From assembly GCA_023402355.1 (NCBI GenBank), contig JAEXCG010000038.1, positions 1 through 51,877 of the forward strand: a DNA stretch of 51,877 nt, in the 5' to 3' direction. The notes below the pieces were generated by a model that worked only from the letters and a program-made list of their open reading frames with translations, was not told where the DNA came from and ran no database searches. Both the position numbers and the translations under genes were made by a program. The stretch's first letter is position 1. The number at the start of each line of letters is the position of its first letter. This stretch comes from Bacillota bacterium. GTDB taxonomy: Bacteria; Bacillota; Clostridia; Christensenellales; Aristaeellaceae. Shown in pieces: positions 41,796 to 49,224 of the stretch.

Positions 41796-42805
41796 AGCGT
41801 GCGCTCCACGATCGGCGCCATCGCGTGAATTTTCGCCACGAGCTGCGCGAACTGCGGCGGGGTGAGCGACTGCGCGCCGTCGCACAGCGCGCGCGCCGGG
41901 TCGTTGTGCACCTCGATGATGAGACCGTCCGCGCCCGCCGCGATGGCCGCCAGCGAAAGGCGCTCCACCATCCAGGCCTTGCCCGTCGCGTGGCTGGGGT
42001 CCACGAGCACGGGCAGGTGGGAAAGCTGCTTGACCGCGAGCACCGCCGAGAGGTCGAGGGTGTTGCGGGTGTAGGTTTCAAACGTGCGGATGCCCCGCTC
42101 GCAGAGGATGACGTTGGGGTTGCCCGCGGCCATGATGTATTCCGCGCTCATCAGCCATTCCTCGATGGTCGCGGACAGGCCGCGCTTGAGCAGGATGGGC
42201 TTTCGGGTCTTGCCCAGCTCGCGCAGGAGGTCGAAGTTCTGCATGTTGCGCGCGCCGACCTGAATCACGTCCACCCGCCGGTCGAATTCCTCCACCAGCG
42301 CCGGGCTCATGATCTCGGTCACGATGGGCAGGCCGCTCTCCCGGCTCGCCTCCTCCAGCATGGTAAGCCCCTCCAGCTTGAGGCCCTGGAACGCGTAGGG
42401 CGAGGTGCGCGGCTTGAACGCGCCGCCGCGCAGCATCGACGCGCCGCTCGCGCGCACCGCGAGCGCGATGCCCGTCACCTGATCGATCGATTCCACCGAG
42501 CAGGGGCCCGCGACCAGCGCGAGCTTCCGGCCGCCCACCTTGACGCCCCCGCAGTCGATGACGCTGTCCTCCGGGTGGAACTTGCGGTTCGCCTTCTTGA
42601 AGGGCTCCGACACGGACATGACGCGCTCCACGCCGTCGCGCATCAGAAAATCGTTCGGGTCCAGGCTGGCTACGTCGCCGATGACGCCCAGCACCGTGCA
42701 GTCCACGCCGCTGTTGCGCTGCACCTGCATGCCGCGCCCTTCCAGCTCGTCCACGAGCGAATCAATGCTTTCCTCCGCGGTCTTCGGTTTCATGATGATG
42801 ATCAT
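41792..42805 (-). CDS. aroF: DAHP synthase (type I-beta with N-terminal regulatory domain)
   Basis: A 337-residue enzyme that commits erythrose-4-phosphate and phosphoenolpyruvate to the aromatic pathway. A ferredoxin-like domain (about 1-70) precedes the barrel, with AGPCSVES, GGAFKPRTSPYAFQG, VGARNMQNFDLL and LPVLVDPSHATGK. This is the Thermotoga/Bacillus-type arrangement, where the N-terminal domain mediates Tyr or Phe inhibition. AGAGGG precedes ATG 42805. It is the first enzyme gene of the operon, directly after the Phe/Tyr leader peptide and terminator. Confidence 0.96.
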   Translation of the reverse strand: MIIIMKPKTAEESIDSLVDELEGRGMQVQRNSGVDCTVLGVIGDVASLDPNDFLMRDGVERVMSVSEPFKKANRKFHPEDSVIDCGGVKVGGRKLALVAGPCSVESIDQVTGIALAVRASGASMLRGGAFKPRTSPYAFQGLKLEGLTMLEEASRESGLPIVTEIMSPALVEEFDRRVDVIQVGARNMQNFDLLRELGKTRKPILLKRGLSATIEEWLMSAEYIMAAGNPNVILCERGIRTFETYTRNTLDLSAVLAVKQLSHLPVLVDPSHATGKAWMVERLSLAAIAAGADGLIIEVHNDPARALCDGAQSLTPPQFAQLVAKIHAMAPIVERTL

Positions 42806-42842
42806 AATCGTTCCCTCTTTCCTCTCGTGCCCAGCGCCTACG

Positions 42843-42879
42843 AAAAAAGGAGCCCCCGCCGCAATACGGCGAAAGCCCC
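42843..42879 (-). terminator. Attenuator terminator ahead of the aromatic operon
   Basis: On the minus strand a 13-bp stem (GGGGCTTTCGCCG with CGGCGGGGGCTCC, four G-T pairs) and a 5-base loop are followed by TTTTTT. It begins 39 bases after the leader-peptide stop and ends 37 bases before the aroF ATG. A 6-bp ATCCCG/CGGGAT helix directly before it could be part of the switch. Confidence 0.8.
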
Positions 42880-42918
42880 TTCATCCCGTTTTCAATCGTT
42901 CCTTCGGGATTCTCCGCT

Positions 42919-43020
42919 TTACGCGCAGCGACCACATTTTTGTACGTTCAAAAAGCCGTAGCTAAAATAAAAGCTAAAGCCGTTAAATCGCACAAAGTTG
43001 TGGTTCATTTCGCGATGCAT
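42919..43020 (-). CDS. Phe/Tyr-rich leader peptide of the aromatic operon (33 aa)
   Basis: A 33-codon gene from ATG 43020 to TAA 42919, with GGGAGGG 6 bases before the start. Residues 9-23 run FVRFNGFSFYFSYGF, so the peptide has six Phe and two Tyr, and no Trp. All six Phe codons are TTT, although nearby genes prefer TTC; slow decoding would then depend strongly on charged tRNA-Phe. It is followed by a terminator and then by aroF-tyrA-aroB-aroA-aroC-pheA-aroK. This is the layout of a ribosome-mediated attenuator, with stalling at Phe codons favouring read-through. The antiterminator pairing could not be settled by eye. Confidence 0.85.
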   Translation of the reverse strand: MHREMNHNFVRFNGFSFYFSYGFLNVQKCGRCA

Positions 43021-43047
43021 ACGTACCCTCCCATAAGGTTTGCGTTT

Positions 43048-43076
43048 AGTATAGCACCCCGCCGCGCCGATGGCAA
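43048..43076 (-). promoter_or_regulatory. Sigma-A promoter of the aromatic operon
   Basis: On the minus strand TTGCCA (43076-43071) and TATACT (43053-43048) with a 17-base spacer. Start expected near 43041, about 21 bases before the leader-peptide ATG. It is back-to-back with the T-box promoter. Confidence 0.75.
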
Positions 43077-43182
43077 GCAAAACTTGCTCGGCCGTTCGCT
43101 TTTTCGTGTTTTCTTGCAGCGCCGGTTTTATTTATGCAGCCGCGCGCGGCACATAGTTTTTGCGCGGCCGCACATAAAAAGC

Positions 43183-43211
43183 TTGACATCGGGAAAAGCT
43201 GGCGCTATAAT
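43183..43211 (+). promoter_or_regulatory. Consensus sigma-A promoter of the aspS-gatCAB operon
   Basis: Perfect TTGACA (43183-43188), a 17-base spacer and perfect TATAAT (43206-43211). Start expected near 43218. This would be a strong constitutive promoter, so control rests on the T-box. Confidence 0.88.
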
Positions 43212-43217
43212 GCCCCC

Positions 43218-43517
43218 AATCTCATAGAGCGGCGTTGACGGAGACGAGTACCTCGCGTATTTCATCAGGGAGGCCTGGCCATAGACTGAGAGCCATGCCG
43301 AAATCCCCGCCTGGGAAAGAACGCTCCCGAGCCGGCCTGCCGACCGCAATCGCATAGGCATGCCCGTTTCCCGCGTTAAGGGTTCACGAGGCCGCAAGGC
43401 TTTAAAGTGGGCGATGACGCATGATGGTGCCTCTCTCGTCAATTTGGGTGGTACCGCGGGGGTGCTGTATTTTGCCGTTCCCGTCCCGAATCGAGTTTTT
43501 CGATTCGGGATTTTTTT
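43218..43517 (+). ncRNA. T-box riboswitch with Asn (AAC) specifier
   Basis: The T-box core AATTTGGGTGGTACCGCGG is at 43441-43459 and is followed by a terminator (stem 43484-43494 / 43500-43510, then seven T). Stem I occupies about 43222-43345, with an apical GGCCTGGC/GCCATGCC region. On its 3' side GAAAGAACGC places AAC at 43320-43322 in the specifier position. A GAA (Glu) codon overlaps it at 43319-43321. Uncharged tRNA-Asn should bind and favour antitermination of the aspS-gatCAB operon. A T-box reading both Asn and Glu tRNAs is, as I recall, known for the equivalent operon of Clostridium acetobutylicum. Confidence 0.9.
43484..43517 (+). terminator. T-box-controlled terminator
   Basis: An 11-bp perfect stem (TCCCGAATCGA / TCGATTCGGGA) and T7. 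It is mutually exclusive with an antiterminator built around the T-box bases at 43441-43459. Confidence 0.88.
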
Positions 43518-43547
43518 ATTCTCAAACAGAAAAAGGAGGGCTATTCC

Positions 43548-44855
43548 GTGTTTATGATGACCGCTTCCCCAAAAGGCGTTCGGCTTTCCGACATCCTGCA
43601 GGCCCCGGACGGTGCGCGAAAGGAGGCGCACGGCATGGTGCACGCGGTGCGCGACCTGGGCGACGTGCGCTTCGTGCTGCTGCGCACGGCGGAGGGCGTG
43701 CTGCAATGCGTCGCGGGCGAGGGCGTCGCGGTTCCCCATGTGGGCGACGCGGTGCGCGTCCGCGGCGCCTGCTCGCACGACGGCCGCGCGCCCGGCGGGC
43801 TGGAATTGCGCCTTGAGGAGCTGACCGTCCTCTCCTCCCCGGCCGACCCCCTGCCCGTCGCCATCGACAAGTATAAGCTGAACCTCTCGATGGATACGGA
43901 CCTGTCGCTTCGGCCGGTGACGCTGAGAAATCTGCAAAAGCGCGCCGTCTTCAAGCTGCAGGAGGGCATCGTGCGCGGCTTTCGCGAGTGCCTGCAGGCC
44001 GAGGGCTTTACGGAAATCCACACGCCCAAGATCAACAGCACCGGCGCGGAGGGCGGCGCAAACATCTTTCGGCTCGACTACTTCGGCCGCAAGGCGTACC
44101 TCGCGCAGAGCCCGCAGTTTTACAAGCAGACGATGGTGGGCGTCTACGAGCGCGTGTTCGAGGTCGGCCCGGTCTTCCGTGCGGAGAAGCACAACACCAC
44201 GCGCCACCTGAGCGAATACACCTCGCTCGACCTGGAGATGGGCTTCATCGATTCCTTCGAGGACGTCATGCGCATGGAGGTCAAGGTGCTTTCAAGCATC
44301 ATGCGGGTGCTTGAAAGCGATTACGCGCCCCAGGTGCGCGCGCTCGGCGTTAAGCTGCCCCGGTGCGACGCCATCCCGGCCGTGCGCTTTGACGAGGCGA
44401 AGCGGCGGATCAGCGAGCGGTACGGCCGCCCGATCCGCGATCCCTTCGACCTGGAGCCGGAGGAGGAGCAGCTCATCTCCCGCCTCTTCGAGGAGGAATG
44501 CGGCTCGGAATTCGTCTTCGTGACGCATTACCCGTCGAAGAAGCGCCCCTTCTACGCCATGGACGACCCGGCGGACCCGCGCTACACGCTCTCCTTCGAC
44601 CTGCTCTTTCGCGGCATGGAGGTGACGACGGGCGGCGCGCGCATTCACGACTACCGCGAGCAGGTGGCGAAGCTGCAAAGGAAGGGGCTCGACCCGGCGG
44701 CGTTTGCGTCGTACCTATCCATTCACAAGTACGGCATGCCGCCGCACGGCGGCCTCGGGCTGGGGCTGGAACGCCTGACGATGAAGCTCGCCGGCGCGTC
44801 CAACGTGCGCGAGACCTGCCTGTTCCCCCGGGACACCCAGCGGCTGGAACCGTAA
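43548..44855 (+). CDS. aspS: Archaeal-type aspartyl-tRNA synthetase, probably non-discriminating
   Basis: A 435-residue class II synthetase. The OB-fold anticodon domain (about 15-115) is followed by the catalytic core with FRAEKHNTTRHLSEYTSLD (motif 2), FVTHYPSKKRPFYAMDDP, LSFDLLFRGMEVTTGG and GLGLGLERLTMKL (motif 3). These are the archaeal/eukaryal AspRS motifs, not AsnRS. Together with gatCAB and an Asn-codon T-box, it most likely charges tRNA-Asn with Asp for amidation. In the anticodon loop GMVHAVRDLG has Met where discriminating enzymes usually have Trp (from memory). The start is GTG 43548 after AAAAGGAGGG, or ATG 43554. A standard bacterial AspRS is expected elsewhere. Confidence 0.9.
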   Translation: MFMMTASPKGVRLSDILQAPDGARKEAHGMVHAVRDLGDVRFVLLRTAEGVLQCVAGEGVAVPHVGDAVRVRGACSHDGRAPGGLELRLEELTVLSSPADPLPVAIDKYKLNLSMDTDLSLRPVTLRNLQKRAVFKLQEGIVRGFRECLQAEGFTEIHTPKINSTGAEGGANIFRLDYFGRKAYLAQSPQFYKQTMVGVYERVFEVGPVFRAEKHNTTRHLSEYTSLDLEMGFIDSFEDVMRMEVKVLSSIMRVLESDYAPQVRALGVKLPRCDAIPAVRFDEAKRRISERYGRPIRDPFDLEPEEEQLISRLFEEECGSEFVFVTHYPSKKRPFYAMDDPADPRYTLSFDLLFRGMEVTTGGARIHDYREQVAKLQRKGLDPAAFASYLSIHKYGMPPHGGLGLGLERLTMKLAGASNVRETCLFPRDTQRLEP

Positions 44856-44883
44856 GGACCGGCCCCTCAAAGGAGGCGTTTGA

Positions 44884-45171
44884 ATGAACATCACCCCGGA
44901 GCTCGTAGACTACGCCGCAACGCTCGCCCGCCTTTGCCTAAGCGAGGAGGAGCGCGGGGAGGCGCAGCGCGACCTCGCCCGCATTCTCGATTACGTCGAT
45001 ACATTAAGGGAACTGGACGCCGACGGCGTCGAGCCCATGAGCCACGTCCTCCCGCTGCAAAACGTCTTTCGCGAGGACGCGCCCGCCCCCTCCCTTTCAA
45101 GGGAGGACGTGCTGAAAAACGCGCCCGGCACAAAAGACGGCTGCTTCCTCGCGCCGCAGACGTTCGAGTGA
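44884..45171 (+). CDS. gatC: Asp/Glu-tRNA amidotransferase subunit C
   Basis: A 95-residue protein that clamps GatA to GatB. Its helical N-terminus (VDYAATLARLCLSEEE) and the LDADGVEPMSHVLPLQNVFRED belt are typical. AAAGGAGG precedes the ATG. Length and order (C, A, B) match other Firmicutes. Confidence 0.96.
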   Translation: MNITPELVDYAATLARLCLSEEERGEAQRDLARILDYVDTLRELDADGVEPMSHVLPLQNVFREDAPAPSLSREDVLKNAPGTKDGCFLAPQTFE

Positions 45172-45189
45172 GAAAGGAAGGTGCAGTAC

Positions 45190-46644
45190 ATGCAGCTCAT
45201 GGATTTGACCGCGCTGGAGCTGGGCAAAAGGATTCGCCGCCGCGAATGCGGCGTCGAGGACGCCGTCCGCGCCGCGCTTGACGCCATCCGCGCGCGGGAT
45301 GGGGAGATCGGCGCGTTCATCACCGTCACGGAGGAGGAGGCGCTCAGGGACGCCCGCCGCGTGCAGAAGGGCATCGACGACGGAACGCTCACCCATCCGC
45401 TCGCGGGCGTGCCCATGGCGCTCAAGGACAACCTCTCCACCCGGGGCGTGCGCACCACCTGCGCCTCGCGCATGCTGGAAAGCTACGTGCCCGCGTTCGA
45501 CGCCGCCGTCTGCGAACGCCTTCGGGCGATCGGCGCGGTGTGCGTGGGCAAGACCAACATGGACGAGTTCGCGATGGGCTCTTCCACCGAGACCTCGTTC
45601 TTCGGGCAGACGCGCAACCCCTGGGACGTTCGCCGCGTGCCCGGCGGCTCCTCCGGCGGCAGCGCCGCGGCGGTCGCCGCGCGCATGGTGCCCTACGCGC
45701 TGGGCTCGGACACCGGCGGCTCGATCCGCCAGCCCGCCTCGTTCTGCGGGGTGACGGGTCTTAAGCCCACCTACGGCGCGGTCTCGCGCTACGGGCTGAT
45801 CGCCTACGCCTCCTCGCTCGACCAGATCGGCCCGCTCTGCCGCGACGCGCACGACGCGGCGGCTGTGTTTCAAGCGATCGCGGGGCGCGACGCGCGCGAC
45901 AGCACCAGCGCCGACGCGCCCGCCCCCGCGCCCTGCCCCGCCATGCGGGACGTTCGCATCGGCATCCCGGAGGAATACCTCGGCGAAGGACTTGCCGCGC
46001 AGGTGCGCTCGCGCGTGCTGGACTGCGCGAAGACGCTTCGCGCGTTGGGCGCGACGGTCGAGACGTTCTCGCTCCCGACCGTGCGCTACGCAATCCCCGC
46101 CTACTACGTGCTCGCCTCCGCCGAGGCGAGCTCCAACCTCTCGCGTTACGACGGCGTGAAGTACGGCTACCGCGCCCAGGGCTACGAGGATTTGACCGAC
46201 CTGTACCTCAAAACCCGCAGCGAGGGCTTTGGCCGAGAGGTCAAGCGGCGTGTCCTGCTGGGCGCGTTCGCGCTTTCCAGCGGCTACTACGACGCCTACT
46301 ACAACAAGGCGCTCAAGGTCCGGGCGCTCATCCGCCAGGCGTTTGACGCCGCGCTCGCCCGCTACGACGCGGTGCTGGGCCCCGCCGCCCCCACCCCCGC
46401 CTTCAGGCTCGGCGAGCACGCGGACGACCCGCTTTCCATGTACCTGGGCGACATCTACACCGTCTCCGTCAACCTGGCGGGCCTGCCCGGGCTTTCCATC
46501 CCCTGCGGGCCGGACGACCAGGGCCTGCCCGTGGGCGCGCAGCTCATCGGCCGACCGTTTGCGGAGGGGACGCTGCTTTCCATCGCGCAGGCGTATCAGG
46601 CGGTCACGGAGCATCACAGGCAGAGCCCGAAGGAGGTGCGCTAG
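45190..46644 (+). CDS. gatA: Asp/Glu-tRNA amidotransferase subunit A
   Basis: A 484-residue amidase that frees ammonia from glutamine or asparagine. The catalytic triad is Lys in PMALKDN, the cis-Ser in GGSSGGSAAAVAA and the nucleophile Ser in SDTGGSIRQPASFCG. ATG 45190 is preferred over GTG 45181 because AAGGAAGG overlaps the latter. Ammonia is channelled to GatB, encoded one base after its stop. Confidence 0.97.
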   Translation: MQLMDLTALELGKRIRRRECGVEDAVRAALDAIRARDGEIGAFITVTEEEALRDARRVQKGIDDGTLTHPLAGVPMALKDNLSTRGVRTTCASRMLESYVPAFDAAVCERLRAIGAVCVGKTNMDEFAMGSSTETSFFGQTRNPWDVRRVPGGSSGGSAAAVAARMVPYALGSDTGGSIRQPASFCGVTGLKPTYGAVSRYGLIAYASSLDQIGPLCRDAHDAAAVFQAIAGRDARDSTSADAPAPAPCPAMRDVRIGIPEEYLGEGLAAQVRSRVLDCAKTLRALGATVETFSLPTVRYAIPAYYVLASAEASSNLSRYDGVKYGYRAQGYEDLTDLYLKTRSEGFGREVKRRVLLGAFALSSGYYDAYYNKALKVRALIRQAFDAALARYDAVLGPAAPTPAFRLGEHADDPLSMYLGDIYTVSVNLAGLPGLSIPCGPDDQGLPVGAQLIGRPFAEGTLLSIAQAYQAVTEHHRQSPKEVR

Positions 46645-46645
46645 G

Positions 46646-48079
46646 ATGGCGGCATATGAAATGGTCATCGGCCTGGAAGTGCACGTGGAGCTCGCCACGA
46701 AGACAAAGCTCTTCTGCGCCTGCTCCGCCGCGTTCGGCGGCGCGCCCAACACGCACTGCTGCCCGGTGTGCATCGGCATGCCCGGCACGCTGCCCGTGCT
46801 CAACCAAAGGGTGGTGGACTTCGCCATCGCCGCAGGGCTCGCGCTGGGCTGCGAAATCACCCGCCATACGAAGTTCGACCGCAAGAACTACTTTTACCCC
46901 GACCTGCCCAAGGCGTATCAGGTGTCGCAGCTCTACCTGCCCATCTGCAGGGACGGGCGGGTGGAGATTGAAGCGGGCGGCGCAAAAAAGACCGTCGGCA
47001 TTCACGAGATTCACATGGAGGAGGACGCGGGCAAGCTCACGCACGACCCCTTCACCGAACAGACGCTGGTGGATTACAACCGCTGCGGCGTGCCGCTGCT
47101 TGAGATCGTCTCCGACCCCGACCTGCGCTCCGCGGAGGAAGCCGTCGCTTACCTGGAAAAGCTGCGCGCCACGCTGCAATACCTGGGCGCGTCCGACTGC
47201 AAGATGCAGGAGGGGTCGCTGCGCGCGGACATCAACCTCTCCGTGCGTCCCGTGGGGCAACGGGAGCTCGGCACCCGCACGGAGATGAAGAACATGAACA
47301 GCTTCAAGGCGATCGCGCGCGCCATCGCGGGCGAATACCGGCGGCAGGTGGAGCTGCTGGAAGAGGGAAAGCCCGTCCGTCAGGAGACGCGCCGCTGGGA
47401 CGACAACAAGGACGCCTCCTTCGCCATGCGCTCCAAGGAGGACGCGCAGGATTACCGCTACTTTCCAGAGCCGGACCTCGTGCCCATCGTCATAGACGAC
47501 GAATGGGTCGAGCGCATCCGCGCGGCCCAGCCGGAGCTGATGGACGAAAAGCTCGCGCGCTACCAGCGCGACCTGGGCCTGCCGGCCTACGACGCGCGCA
47601 TCCTCACCGCCGAAAAGCCCCTGTGCGACCTGTTCGAGCGCGCAGTCGAGGCGGGCGGACGGCCCAAGGACGTCTCCAACTGGATCATGGGCGAGCTGAT
47701 GGCCGCGATGAAGGAGCGGGGCCTGCATCCGGAGGACATCCGCCTGCGGCCCGCGGCGCTCGCCGCCCTCGCCAACCTCGTCGCGGAGGGACGATTGGCG
47801 CGGCAGAATGGGCGCGCGGTCTTTGCCGCCGCCCTGGACGCGGACATCGACGTCGCCGCCTACGTGAAAGAACATGGGCTCGAGGCGGCGAAGGACGACG
47901 GCGCGTATGAAGCGGTCCTCTCGCAGGTGCTCGCCGCCTGCGGCGAGGAGGTCGGGCGCTACCATGCGGGCGAGGAAAAGCTATTCGGCTTTCTCGTCGG
48001 CCAGGTCATGCTAAGCTTCGGCGGGAAGGCTGACCCGAAAAAGGTTGCGGAGCTGCTGCGCCGCGCGCTGAACGGCTGA
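46646..48079 (+). CDS. gatB: Asp/Glu-tRNA amidotransferase subunit B
   Basis: A 477-residue kinase/transamidase that activates the mischarged Asp or Glu and adds ammonia. Hallmarks are GLEVHVELATKTKLFC, the zinc-site NTHCCPVCIGMPG, KNYFYPDLPKAYQVSQ, MEEDAGKL and DYNRCGVPLLEIV. The C-terminal YqeY-like tail ends in FGGKADPKKVAELL. ATG 46646 is set by AAGGAGG upstream and the family start; the open frame before it is a shadow of gatA. Last gene of the operon. Confidence 0.97.
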   Translation: MAAYEMVIGLEVHVELATKTKLFCACSAAFGGAPNTHCCPVCIGMPGTLPVLNQRVVDFAIAAGLALGCEITRHTKFDRKNYFYPDLPKAYQVSQLYLPICRDGRVEIEAGGAKKTVGIHEIHMEEDAGKLTHDPFTEQTLVDYNRCGVPLLEIVSDPDLRSAEEAVAYLEKLRATLQYLGASDCKMQEGSLRADINLSVRPVGQRELGTRTEMKNMNSFKAIARAIAGEYRRQVELLEEGKPVRQETRRWDDNKDASFAMRSKEDAQDYRYFPEPDLVPIVIDDEWVERIRAAQPELMDEKLARYQRDLGLPAYDARILTAEKPLCDLFERAVEAGGRPKDVSNWIMGELMAAMKERGLHPEDIRLRPAALAALANLVAEGRLARQNGRAVFAAALDADIDVAAYVKEHGLEAAKDDGAYEAVLSQVLAACGEEVGRYHAGEEKLFGFLVGQVMLSFGGKADPKKVAELLRRALNG

Positions 48080-48100
48080 TCGCCTTGCCTGCAGGAAGCA

Positions 48101-48153
48101 AACAAAGCCCATCCGCTGTCCGGCGAAGACCGCCGGTCCGGGTGGGCTTTGTT
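48101..48153. terminator. Terminator between gatB and the opposing XRE gene
   Basis: AACAAAGCCCATCCG (48101-48115) pairs with CGGGTGGGCTTTGTT (48139-48153), one wobble, with an inner CCGGCG/CGCCGG helix. A-rich on one side and T-rich on the other, so it serves both directions. Confidence 0.85.
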
Positions 48154-48181
48154 CTCCTCTTATCCTTTGCATTCCGCATGC

Positions 48182-48538
48182 CTAACCGTTCTTGTCCCGC
48201 CTGCGCAGGCTGTCCTTGAGGGTGGCCACCACGTCCGCAATGACCCGCATTTCCTCCTGCGAGCAGTCCTCCAGGGTCTTCGCGATGCGCTCCGACAACA
48301 CGGGGCGGGCGTCCTTCAGCTCCAGGCAGAGCAGCTCGTCCGCAGAGCAATCCAGGGCGTTGATGATCGCCACGAAGATTTTCAGGCTCGGAATCGTGTT
48401 GCCCGTCTCGATATGGCTGATGTGCGGCGTACCCACGCCGCTCAGCTCCGCCAGCCGCTCCTGCGTCATGCCCTTGCGCAATCGGGCCGTTCGGATGCGC
48501 GACCCGATCTCCCTGTAATCCACCATTTCAGTAACCAT
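48182..48538 (-). CDS. XRE-family transcriptional regulator
   Basis: A 118-residue protein. The helix-turn-helix (about 10-65) reads IRTARLRKGMTQERLAELSGVGTPHISHIETGNTIPS. The helical C-terminal part (SADELLCLELKDARPVLSERI) resembles small clostridial XRE regulators. The start may be ATG 48538 or ATG 48523; an AGAGG lies immediately before the first. The target is unknown. It diverges from the HPt gene, with which it shares an upstream region of 178 bases. Confidence 0.9.
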   Translation of the reverse strand: MVTEMVDYREIGSRIRTARLRKGMTQERLAELSGVGTPHISHIETGNTIPSLKIFVAIINALDCSADELLCLELKDARPVLSERIAKTLEDCSQEEMRVIADVVATLKDSLRRRDKNG

Positions 48539-48613
48539 CCTCTTTCGCCCATCTCAAACGAAAGACGCCGCTATGACGCTGCGTCCTCAGAGCTCAAATT
48601 CCAGTTACTTGTA

Positions 48614-48642
48614 TTGTATGAACAGATTTGTTGTGTTATAAT
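48614..48642 (+). promoter_or_regulatory. Sigma-A promoter of the HPt gene
   Basis: TTGTAT (48614-48619) and perfect TATAAT (48637-48642) with a 17-base spacer, 75 bases before ATG 48717. The region is AT-rich compared with its surroundings. Confidence 0.6.
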
Positions 48643-48716
48643 GACTTTAAAATACACTTTGACTTATAAGGCATAGTTCCATGGGAATTTAAACCGCTGG
48701 GAGGCCACGGAGCGCG

Positions 48717-49067
48717 ATGAGCTTGAGCGAATTCTACACGCAAATGGGCGCGGATTGGCGGCAGGTGCTATGCCGTTTTCAAAGCGAGCAGCAGATACGG
48801 CGGTTTCTTTTTCAGCTTCGGGAGGATCAAAGCTTTGCGCACCTGACCGGCGCCCTCCGCCTTCGGGACTGGGACGCGGCCTTTCACGCGGCGCACGCGC
48901 TGATGGGCCTGTGCCGGAACCTGAGCCTTTTGCCGCTGGAGCGCTCCAGCGGCGCGCTCACCCGGGCGCTGCAGGCAGGAGCCTCCGATCAGGAGGTTAC
49001 CTCCCTGTACAGTGTGGTCCGGGACGATCACGCGCGCATCCTGAGGGCCATCGAAGGGCTGGAATGA
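48717..49067 (+). CDS. Orphan histidine phosphotransfer (HPt) domain protein
   Basis: A 116-residue four-helix protein. AFHAAHALMGLCRNLSL (55-71) fits the HPt motif, with His60 as the phospho-acceptor; the usual Lys of HxLKG is Met here. No hybrid kinase lies nearby. In related Clostridia such single HPt proteins accompany GGDEF or PAS sensor proteins. It may relay phosphate between unlinked kinases and regulators. Confidence 0.75.
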   Translation: MSLSEFYTQMGADWRQVLCRFQSEQQIRRFLFQLREDQSFAHLTGALRLRDWDAAFHAAHALMGLCRNLSLLPLERSSGALTRALQAGASDQEVTSLYSVVRDDHARILRAIEGLE

Positions 49068-49168
49068 CGGCATAAAGGCGAAAAGCAAGGTTGCATTATT
49101 AGCTCACGCATTTTTATCGCCTGCGTATTTTCGAGTTCATGCCAGAATGTTTAATAAATAAAAAAGAG

Positions 49169-49217
49169 CGCTTCTTTCACCAACCGGCAAACATGCCGCT
49201 GTGAGAGAAGCGTTTTT
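49169..49217 (+). terminator. Terminator after the HPt gene
   Basis: CGCTTCTTTCAC (49169-49180) pairs with GTGAGAGAAGCG (49201-49212), one wobble, then TTTTT. It faces the end of the esterase gene. The A-rich left flank allows use on the minus strand too. Confidence 0.82.
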
Positions 49218-49224
49218 ATGTGCG

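Noticed and set aside
43548..44855. Annotation as asparaginyl-tRNA synthetase
   Set aside because: An Asn-codon T-box made this tempting, but motif 2 (FRAEKHNTTRHLSEYTSLD) and RPFYAMDDP/LLFRGMEVTTGG match archaeal-type AspRS, and gatCAB directly downstream would be pointless beside AsnRS.
46229..46645. N-terminal extension of GatB inside gatA
   Set aside because: It is an out-of-frame shadow of gatA. GatB proper begins at ATG 46646, with AAGGAGG upstream and the family N-terminus.
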